A DNA stretch of 64,000 nucleotides. Source: Candidatus Eiseniibacteriota bacterium. Its GTDB lineage: Bacteria; Eisenbacteria; RBG-16-71-46. The notes under the pieces are model-generated. The model had not been told where the DNA came from. It ran no database searches and was given only the letters and a program-made list of their open reading frames with translations. The stretch is from the NCBI GenBank assembly GCA_016710095.1, contig JADJLL010000003.1, positions 62,001 to 126,000 of the forward strand. The letters run 5' to 3'. The translations under genes were made by a program, and so were the position numbers. Below, in pieces: positions 9,901 through 15,206 of the stretch; the first letter of the stretch is position 1; the number at the start of each line of letters is the position of its first letter.

Positions 9901-10344
9901 GAGGAGCGCGACGAAGCCGCGGCGTTCGCGGCGCGGCTGCGCCTCATGTACACCGCGTGGTGCGCGCGACGGCGCATGTCGCTCCAGGTGCTCGAGGAGA
10001 GTTCCGAGCGCTGGCTGGCTTCCGTCTCGGGCTTCGCGGCGCTGTCGCTGCTCGAAGCCGAGACCGGCTGGCACGTGCTCGAGCTTCCCGACGGCGCCGA
10101 GGGGCTGCACCGCGCGCGCGCCGAAGTGCGCGTGGTCGCGCAACCGCCCGCGCCCGCGGGCGACGGCGAAGGCGCGCTGCGCACGCAGGCGGTCGGCGCG
10201 CTCGCCGCGCAGCCGCTCACGCTGCCGGCGGTCGTGCGGCGCTATCGCAAAGAACCTTCACCGCTCGTACGCGACGGCGTGCGCGGCTGGCGCACCGGCC
10301 GGCTCGACCGCGTGTTCGCGGGCGAGTTCGACGTGATGCAGTAG
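6937..10344 (+). CDS. Double AAA+ Clp-type ATPase fused to a release-factor-2-like domain lacking GGQ
   Basis: A 1135-residue protein. Residues 1-215 form a helical N-terminal region unlike the usual Clp N-domain. Module D1 has Walker A GPAGCGKS (265-272) and a degenerate Walker B (VVWIIPDFHEL, about 323). Module D2 is canonical ClpA/B type: GPTGTGKT (571-578), VVLLDEFEKAH (about 636), ILTSNLG, REFVNRIDRVIVF and GARPLKRAVERHV. From about 858 the protein resembles bacterial release factor RF2: a coiled-coil PCRF-like part, then LRLMYTAWCARRRMSLQVLEE and AETGWHVLE (compare RF2 MYLRWAESRGFKTEIIEE and TETGVHRL), then VRRYRKEPSPLVRD with GWRTGRLDRVFAGEFD (RF2 [22 protein letters not shown]). The catalytic GGQ segment is replaced by a short low-complexity linker. 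It may be an unfoldase recruited to ribosomes. That role is inference; the architecture is read directly. Confidence 0.85.
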   Translation: MSDFFRRLFGPSDAPAGPPAPPEPRTMLEVAALLRGFYEAAAHPRDMVEDPLFQRGVGLCMAELHRGVDAQGYVQGANPILSLMALEALARITSDEALAMTLIPYTCTGWGWTRRRSLTLIGERAAAPAIAPALLGFAGSEEGVDYEGPALTEMREAFKRMAQREPEASFDGALEALTEPQAEQLKQLLAKLGDGAPERLNEEYRAWQRRRVNTPMLKSIGRIRKPDADGAVNLEAVDDPAFESALGEMKRVLLGDTPGSLVLTGPAGCGKSALLHVLSNRLAEDGWIVFEAGANDLAAGQSFLGQLEGRVKDLAAELRGKDVVWIIPDFHELAFAGAYRERPTGVLDMLLPYIESGEVRVVGETTTDAWHSLAIRFPRVRTALTALRVESMSDDEALAFAQRWCVQASAQGWPVPDEPTLREISLLGRQYLSSAAQPGAIMRLVQATAQRLLAARTTAGRSVGTADGAANATAPDAAPGGGAPAHVAGGHGPAMTMTMEDVLDTLGTQTGLPRSLLDERASLSLMGLRERFESRVLGQPEAVECLVERVAMVKAGVTDPTRPLGVFLFVGPTGTGKTEIAKTLAEFMFGSPDRMIRVDMSELSNPDSLDVLLGDRDPVGSQQALVNRIRQQPFSVVLLDEFEKAHPLVWDLFLQVFDDGRLTDRRGNTADFRHAILILTSNLGAAIPKGQSLGFQNDNGVFTPGSVMKSVDLTFRREFVNRIDRVIVFRPLSRATMRDILRKELRDVFQRRGLRNREWAVEWDESALEFLLDKGFTPDLGARPLKRAVERHVLAPLATTIVKHEVPAGDQFLFVRSDGERVDVQFVDPDAPESADAPGDVAPAMLSVPADGGPSLEAIVLDARGEVSELGALRASLESLRERVHGIAWTERKQAAYARMREEGFWSAADRFEVLGRIENMDRVESSFGNAASLFERLHGNAARARVPADLVGRLAQQLLLLRSASDALDTGKAWDAFVSVRPLADKPEERDEAAAFAARLRLMYTAWCARRRMSLQVLEESSERWLASVSGFAALSLLEAETGWHVLELPDGAEGLHRARAEVRVVAQPPAPAGDGEGALRTQAVGALAAQPLTLPAVVRRYRKEPSPLVRDGVRGWRTGRLDRVFAGEFDVMQ

Positions 10345-10372
10345 CCACGCGCCACACGAAGCGCGCGGCGGA

Positions 10373-12292
10373 TCACTCCAGGGTGAACTCCGCCGCGCGC
10401 TTCACCTGCGCGCCCGACACGAGATCGCTCACGAGCACTTCGACGCGATACCGACCCGCGACCAGCTTCGACGTGTTCACCGCGATGAACTGCCGCCGCG
10501 TGCGCACGGACGCCGAGCCGTTGGCGCCGGCCGTCACGCTGTCCTCGCGCGCCGCCCACGCGAGCCGCGGGCCCAGGTCGCCGTCGGGCTTGAACGGCTG
10601 CACGGAGTACTCGTAGCGGAACTTCGTGCGCCCGCTCTCGTCCGGATCGAGCCGGTAGATCTCGGCGTACACCGCGATGTCGCCGCCCACGCGGAAGCGA
10701 TGATCGGGCGCCTCCTCGAGCCGCACGACGCCGCCGAGCGAGAGCGTCGACGCGCTGCCGCAGTTGACCAGCAGGTCGCTCATGCCGAGCCCCGTGCCCA
10801 CGGGCTCGACGGTGAGCGTGCGCCGGATGAACCCGCGGCGCTGCCGCGGATCGTGCGCCGACACGGTCACGTCGTACGTGCCCGGCGCGAGCCCGAGCGT
10901 GAACTCGACGATGCGGCGCGTACCCGGATCGCAGCTCGAGACACCGGGCTTCGTGCTGCCGCGCTCGACCGTGCGGCCTTTGGAATCAAGCACGGTCCAG
11001 TCGGCCGTGATCGTGTCGGCGGCGCTCGCCCACACGTCGAGCTGGCCGCGCACGCGGGGACCGCGCTCGCCTTCGAAGCGCGTGAACGCGCCCGTCACCT
11101 CGAGGCGCTGCGATGCGGGCCGGCGCGTCGGGATCACGAGCCAGCCGTTGCCGAACGCGAGCAGGTCCTTGCGCGCGGCGAGCACCTTCGGGTCGGGCGT
11201 GTTCGGGAACTCGGGCGAGCGCTGGAACGGCTGCGTCCAGCGGCCGCGCAGCGTGCGGTCGTGCAGCAGCACGCGCATGCCGAGCTCGGGATACAGCCAC
11301 AGCTGCGCGCGCACCGGGAACGTCACGTTGCTGCCGCCGCGGCCCTCGGAGCGCGCGGCGCCGGTGCGCAGGGGCTCGGTGAAGAGCGGCACGCCGGCGG
11401 GATTCACGAGCACCTGCCGCGGCGGGCCGTAGCGAATGTAGGTCTCGGCGCGCGCGTCGAGCTCGGGATGCAGCGGATCGTCGAACAGCAGGAGCGCGTG
11501 CGCGACGCGCGACCACCACTCGAGCTGCGCCTCGTTCTCGCGCGTCGTCGGGTCGGGATCGAACGCGCTCATCGCGCGGAACGCGGCGACGGGGCGCTCG
11601 GCGTCGCCGGGCGCGCGCCAGTCGGTGTCGGGCTGCGCGATCTCGGGCAGGTTGCTCGGCGACTCGAACAGCGCGCGGCGCTCGGCCGCGAGCTTCGGGA
11701 TGCCGGCGCGAAACAGGCTCTCGGCGCGCGCGAAGTCGCCCGCGCGATACGCCGTGTAGCCCGCGGCGACGAGCGCCTCGGGGATCCGCGGCCGCCCTTC
11801 GACCGCGCGCATCGCCGCGTACGCGGCGCGGCCTCCGTCGCCGGACTCGTAGCGCAGCGCCACCAGCCGCAGCCACGCGGTCGCCGCGTGCGGGCGCAGG
11901 CGCGTGACGTGCTCGAGCGCATCGATCGCCTCGCGGAAGCGCGTGCTGTCGAGATCCCAGAGGAACTCACGCTTCGCGACCAGCGCGAGCCCGAGCCAGT
12001 TCTCGGGATCGCCGGGCGCGAGTTCCGTGGCGCGCTGGTACGCGCCGCGCGCCTTCCGGTCGTAGCCCTGCAGCGCGTAGAGCCGTCCGAGCGAGCGCCA
12101 GTTCGCGCTCTCGTCCGGCGCGAGCGCGATCGCCTCGTCGAGCATGCGGCGCGCGCGGTCGCGCGATTCGACGTCGCCCTGGCCCGCGTACTCGTCGGCC
12201 CACTGCCGCAGCGTCGCGGCGCGTTCGGGATCGGGGCGCGCGGCGCCCAATACGAGCGCGGCCGCGACGAGCAGCGCGGCGGCGAACGGCAT
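10373..12292 (-). CDS. Exported TPR protein with GWxTD-like C-terminal region
   Basis: A 639-residue protein. ATG 12292 gives a clean signal peptide (MPFAAALLVAAALVLGAARP); the longer in-frame extension reaches no better start. Residues about 20-230 contain tetratricopeptide-like helices (ESANWRSLGRLYALQGYDRKARGAYQRA, GDPENWLGLAL, GYTAYRAGDFARAESLF). The middle holds ETYIRYGPPRQVLVNPAG, recalling the YIRYGPP element of GWxTD-domain proteins common in high-GC FCB-group genomes, though the GWxTD tetrad itself is not visible. The C-terminal 250 residues look beta-rich. It is convergent with the Clp-like gene with only 28 bp between stops. Function unknown, probably periplasmic or surface-associated. 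Confidence 0.75.
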   Translation of the reverse strand: MPFAAALLVAAALVLGAARPDPERAATLRQWADEYAGQGDVESRDRARRMLDEAIALAPDESANWRSLGRLYALQGYDRKARGAYQRATELAPGDPENWLGLALVAKREFLWDLDSTRFREAIDALEHVTRLRPHAATAWLRLVALRYESGDGGRAAYAAMRAVEGRPRIPEALVAAGYTAYRAGDFARAESLFRAGIPKLAAERRALFESPSNLPEIAQPDTDWRAPGDAERPVAAFRAMSAFDPDPTTRENEAQLEWWSRVAHALLLFDDPLHPELDARAETYIRYGPPRQVLVNPAGVPLFTEPLRTGAARSEGRGGSNVTFPVRAQLWLYPELGMRVLLHDRTLRGRWTQPFQRSPEFPNTPDPKVLAARKDLLAFGNGWLVIPTRRPASQRLEVTGAFTRFEGERGPRVRGQLDVWASAADTITADWTVLDSKGRTVERGSTKPGVSSCDPGTRRIVEFTLGLAPGTYDVTVSAHDPRQRRGFIRRTLTVEPVGTGLGMSDLLVNCGSASTLSLGGVVRLEEAPDHRFRVGGDIAVYAEIYRLDPDESGRTKFRYEYSVQPFKPDGDLGPRLAWAAREDSVTAGANGSASVRTRRQFIAVNTSKLVAGRYRVEVLVSDLVSGAQVKRAAEFTLE

Positions 12293-12467
12293 GACGGACG
12301 AACGTCGAAGATGGCGGACTGGTGCGGCCAACACTCCTCCCAAGGGGACGCTCCGGCTGCGCCCGGTCCGCGCGTCGGCGCGTACGATTAACAGAGGCCG
12401 CACAAGAAGAGCCAGAAGTTCTTCGCGTTCGTGCGGAGAGCACGTGCGATTTCCGGCCATGCCGTTG

Positions 12468-12473
12468 TATCCT
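12468..12473 (+). promoter_or_regulatory. Candidate -10 box (TATCCT) for mmsA
   Basis: The context TTGTATCCTTCCCGCG resembles GTGTAGACTCTCCCGCG at 24788, upstream of the dihydropyrimidinase gene, so the two genes may share a promoter type as well as the leader element. Predicted leader length is about 130 nt. Confidence 0.4.
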
Positions 12474-12525
12474 TCCCGCGTCTTTCATCCCAGACGCACC
12501 ACGCCACCGCATCCGCGGCGCGCAC

Positions 12526-12583
12526 GGCGCTCGATACCGAGACGCCGGGAGACACGGGACCCGAGAGCCCCGACTTGGCCGGC
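12526..12583 (+). promoter_or_regulatory. Conserved 58-nt leader element upstream of mmsA (candidate cis-acting RNA), copy A
   Basis: A near-copy sits at 24858-24915 before the dihydropyrimidinase gene. The 5' part can fold as a hairpin closed by GGCG / CGCC, with loop bases TCGA and ACC shared between copies. The 40-nt core (12544-12583) differs at two positions only and begins GCCGG and ends CCGGC, which can pair; an inner CGGG / CCCG pairing is also possible. The core start GCC is shared by the hairpin and the long-range pairing, so the two folds exclude each other, as in a switch. The element ends 27 nt before the mmsA ATG. It matches no riboswitch class I can recall. Confidence 0.65.
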
Positions 12584-12610
12584 TGATATCTCCAGCAAAG
12601 GGGCAGACCC

Positions 12611-14107
12611 ATGTCTTCACCGCAGGAACAGGCCACGCTCGCCGGCAACGCCACCAAGGCCCGCGATCTCCAGATCTACGTCGGCGGCAAGTGGGTGCCG
12701 TCTTCCGCGACTTCGTGGTTCGACGTGCACAACCCGGCCAACGACGTGCTCATCGCGCGCACGCCGCTCGGCGGCAAGGAAGACGTGGATCGCGCGGTGA
12801 AGGCCGCCATGGCCGCGTATCCCGCGTGGCGCGCGACTCCGCCGGTCAACCGCGTGAAGTACCTGTTCGCGATGAAGAACATCTTCGAGAAGAACTTCGA
12901 AGAGCTCGCGCGCATCTGCACCACCGAGCACGGCAAGACGCTCGACGAGTCGCGCAGCAGCGTGCGCCGCGCGATCGACAACATCGACATGGCGATCGGC
13001 GTGCCGACGACCATGCAGGGCCGTTCGCTCGAAGACATCGCGGCCGGCATCGACTGCTACACGTACCGCCAGCCGATGGGCGTGTTCGCGGCCATCACGC
13101 CGTTCAACTTCCCGGCGATGGTCCCGATGTGGTTCCTCCCGCACGCGATCGCCTGCGGCAACACGTTCGTGCTCAAGCCGTCGGAGCGCGTGCCGCTCTC
13201 GCAGCAGAAGATCTTCGAGATGCTGCACGACTGCGGCCTGCCCGAAGGCGTCGTGAACATGGTGCACGGTGGCAAGGACGCGGTCGACGCGATCCTCGAC
13301 CACAAGGACATCGTGGGCGTGTCGTTCGTCGGCAGCTCGCCGATCGCGCACTACATCTACAAGCGCGGCGCCGAGGCCGGAAAGCGCGTGCAGGCGCTGG
13401 GCGGCGCCAAGAACTTCACGCTGATCATGCCGGACGCCGACATGGACCGCGCCGCGTCGGTGAGCACCGAGTCGTGCTTCGGCTGCGCCGGTGAGCGCTG
13501 CCTCGCGAACAGCGTCGTGCTGGGCGTGGGCACCGCGTACGACATCATGGTCGAGAAGCTCGTGGCCGAGGCGAAGAAGATCAAGGTCGGCGACGGCCTC
13601 GAGCCCGGCGTCACGATGGGCCCGGTCATCAGCAAGCAGCACCGCGAGAAGGTGCTCTCGTACATCGAGAAGGGCATCGCCGAGGGCGCGACGCTGGCGC
13701 TCGACGGCCGCGCGTACAAGGACCCGAAGAACCCGAACGGCTACTACCTCGGACCGACCGTCTTCACGAACGTGAAGCCCGAGATGGTGATCGCGCGCGA
13801 GGAGATCTTCGGACCGGTCATCTGCATCATGAAGGCCGACACGTTCGAAGACGCCGTGAAGATCGTGAAGAAGCACGAGCTCGGCAACGCGAGCAGCATC
13901 TTCACGAGCAGCGGCAAGTCGGCGCGCGAGTACCGCTACCAGGTCGAGCCCGCGATGATGGGCATCAACATCGGCGTCGCGGCGCCGATGGCGTTCTTCC
14001 CGTTCGGCGGCGCCAAGGGCAGCTTCTTCGGCGACATCAAGGCGCACGGCACCGACGCGGTGGACTTCTACACGGACAAGAAGGTCAACATCGTCCGGTG
14101 GTTCTAG
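12611..14107 (+). CDS. mmsA: CoA-acylating (methyl)malonate-semialdehyde dehydrogenase
   Basis: A 498-residue aldehyde dehydrogenase that oxidises methylmalonate semialdehyde to propionyl-CoA, or malonate semialdehyde to acetyl-CoA, with NAD and CoA. Family marks are TPFNFPAMVPMWFLPHAIACGN, KPSERVPLS, VGSSPIAHYIY, ALGGAKNFTLIMPDAD, the catalytic-cysteine region SCFGCAGERC (about residue 297) and EEIFGPV, with the FPFGGAKGSFFGD ending typical of MmsA rather than other ALDHs. Valine and inositol catabolism are alternative roles, but the leader element shared with the dihydropyrimidinase gene points to the beta-alanine end of pyrimidine breakdown. A purine-rich AAAGGGG precedes the ATG. Confidence 0.93.
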   Translation: MSSPQEQATLAGNATKARDLQIYVGGKWVPSSATSWFDVHNPANDVLIARTPLGGKEDVDRAVKAAMAAYPAWRATPPVNRVKYLFAMKNIFEKNFEELARICTTEHGKTLDESRSSVRRAIDNIDMAIGVPTTMQGRSLEDIAAGIDCYTYRQPMGVFAAITPFNFPAMVPMWFLPHAIACGNTFVLKPSERVPLSQQKIFEMLHDCGLPEGVVNMVHGGKDAVDAILDHKDIVGVSFVGSSPIAHYIYKRGAEAGKRVQALGGAKNFTLIMPDADMDRAASVSTESCFGCAGERCLANSVVLGVGTAYDIMVEKLVAEAKKIKVGDGLEPGVTMGPVISKQHREKVLSYIEKGIAEGATLALDGRAYKDPKNPNGYYLGPTVFTNVKPEMVIAREEIFGPVICIMKADTFEDAVKIVKKHELGNASSIFTSSGKSAREYRYQVEPAMMGINIGVAAPMAFFPFGGAKGSFFGDIKAHGTDAVDFYTDKKVNIVRWF

Positions 14108-14718
14108 CCGGCCGCGCATACGCGCTGCTGGGTTTCCTCATGGCGGCGTCGGTTTCGCTCTCGAGCGAGGCCGGCGCCGCCGTCGGTTTCGGGGCGGCCG
14201 CCTCTCCTCCGAGCTTCCTGCAGTCCTGCGCGGTGATGGGCACGATCCGCGGGTGGCTCGGCATCCCGACCGACGAGCAGCTGTATGCGCCCTGTCTCGA
14301 ATCGGGCGGCCGCGTCCGGTTGCGAGGACCGCACGGGCTCAAGCTCGAGCCCGCCGATGCGCACGCGACCGACACGGGCATTTCGTACGCGATGCCCGCG
14401 AGCGCGGACGGACGGCCGGGCGCGATCGGGCTGATGACGTGGCGCGACGTGCGCGGCGTGGACGTGTGGCGGAACGAACCCTCGGCGTTCAGCGTGACGA
14501 CGGTGTGCGGCATCGCGGGGTTCGCCGCCGGGTTCGCGATCGCCGAGTCGCTGAACGACGATCCGAAGTCGTTCGCCTCGATCCCCGCTCACCTCGCGGT
14601 CGTCAGCCTCGAGGCGTTGCCTCTTGGCGCGCTTGGCTTCCTGATCGGCCGGTCGATCGACCCACACCCGATCGGCCGCTGGGTCGACTGCGAGAGCAGG
14701 CCCCCGAGCCGGCGCTGA
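14098..14718 (+). CDS. Hypothetical membrane-associated protein
   Basis: A 206-residue frame overlapping the mmsA end by 10 bp, starting at GTG 14098 or at ATG 14140; neither has a clear ribosome site. The first 28 residues form a hydrophobic leader (LLGFLMAASVSLSS). A second hydrophobic stretch TTVCGIAGFAAGFAIAES and a third LEALPLGALGFLIGRSI lie near the C-terminus, with a possible glycine-zipper spacing. I recognise no domain. Codon use resembles the neighbours and overlap with mmsA suggests co-transcription, but the coding assignment is only moderately secure. Confidence 0.5.
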   Translation: MVLAGRAYALLGFLMAASVSLSSEAGAAVGFGAAASPPSFLQSCAVMGTIRGWLGIPTDEQLYAPCLESGGRVRLRGPHGLKLEPADAHATDTGISYAMPASADGRPGAIGLMTWRDVRGVDVWRNEPSAFSVTTVCGIAGFAAGFAIAESLNDDPKSFASIPAHLAVVSLEALPLGALGFLIGRSIDPHPIGRWVDCESRPPSRR

Positions 14719-14748
14719 TTCGGCTTCCACGCGTCGCCCGCGCGCGTG

Positions 14749-14754
14749 TATGGT
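14749..14754 (+). promoter_or_regulatory. Candidate -10 box (TATGGT) of a small transcription unit
   Basis: TATGGT in the context GTGTATGGTCCGC lies nine bases before the GTG of a 25-codon frame and about 95 bases before a strong terminator, marking out a unit of about 120 nt. Confidence 0.35.
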
Positions 14755-14763
14755 CCGCGCACG

Positions 14764-14841
14764 GTGAACGCGCGGAAGGTGCGCGCGAAGACCCCGATCG
14801 TCAGGAGCCCCCGGCGCGGACTGGAGAGCCCCGCGCTGTAG
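14764..14841 (+). CDS. Possible 25-residue basic micro-protein, or structured small RNA
   Basis: GTG 14764 to TAG 14839-14841 encodes VNARKVRAKTPIVRSPRR and seven more residues, with eight lysine or arginine residues. The frame would be read from a nearly leaderless transcript. The same bases form hairpins, notably GCGCGG / CCGCGC at 14814-14836, so a non-coding RNA is an equal alternative. The unit is bounded by a -10 box and a terminator and lies alone in the 488-bp gap between the gene at 14098 and the cytochrome. No family recognised. Confidence 0.3.
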   Translation: MNARKVRAKTPIVRSPRRGLESPAL

Positions 14842-14848
14842 TAAAGGA

Positions 14849-14882
14849 GCGCCGGTGCGTCATGCACCGGCGCTTCCTGTTT
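14849..14882 (+). terminator. Rho-independent terminator of the small transcription unit
   Basis: A perfect 10-bp stem GCGCCGGTGC / GCACCGGCGC, loop GTCAT, tail TTCCTGTTT. Confidence 0.75.
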
Positions 14883-15026
14883 GAGGAATGCCAAGCTCCC
14901 CTCGCATGGGCGTGACGAACCCTGCCATGCTGGCAGGACGGTCGCCCGCAATGACAGTCCTCGGGCCCGCCGTACACCCGATCCCGCCGCGCGCCGCTCG
15001 GGCACCTCGCCGGGGAATGCGCCGCA

Positions 15027-15047
15027 ACTTCCGTAAAACTACGGAGT
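15027..15047. repeat. Inverted repeat upstream of the 18-haem cytochrome gene
   Basis: ACT(T)CCGTA-AAAC-TACGGAGT is a palindrome with one extra T, the most AT-rich spot in the 324-bp stretch 14883-15206. It lies 160 bp before the cytochrome ATG and could be an operator or transcript hairpin. I see nothing else in that stretch. Confidence 0.35.
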
Positions 15048-15206
15048 CCCGCGCTCGCGCCCCGCGGGCTCCCGCCGGGACGCCTGCGCGCGGTGCGCGG
15101 CCTGCGCCTTGCTGAATCGTGAGGACTCTCTCGCGACGGCCGCACCTTCCCGGCCGTTTCCGCTTCTCCCGCGAGAGCCCGGACGCAGCAAGCCCAGAGG
15201 CGACCC

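Noticed and set aside
7254..10616. Long alternative frames (1120 and 988 codons) over the Clp/RF2-like gene.
   Set aside because: They are shadows of the real frame, which has two full AAA+ motif sets.
12526..12583. Assignment of the leader element to known riboswitch classes (glycine, TPP, SAM, guanidine, ZTP, fluoride).
   Set aside because: The conserved core bases of these classes, as far as I can recall them, do not align with the element; a database search is still needed.
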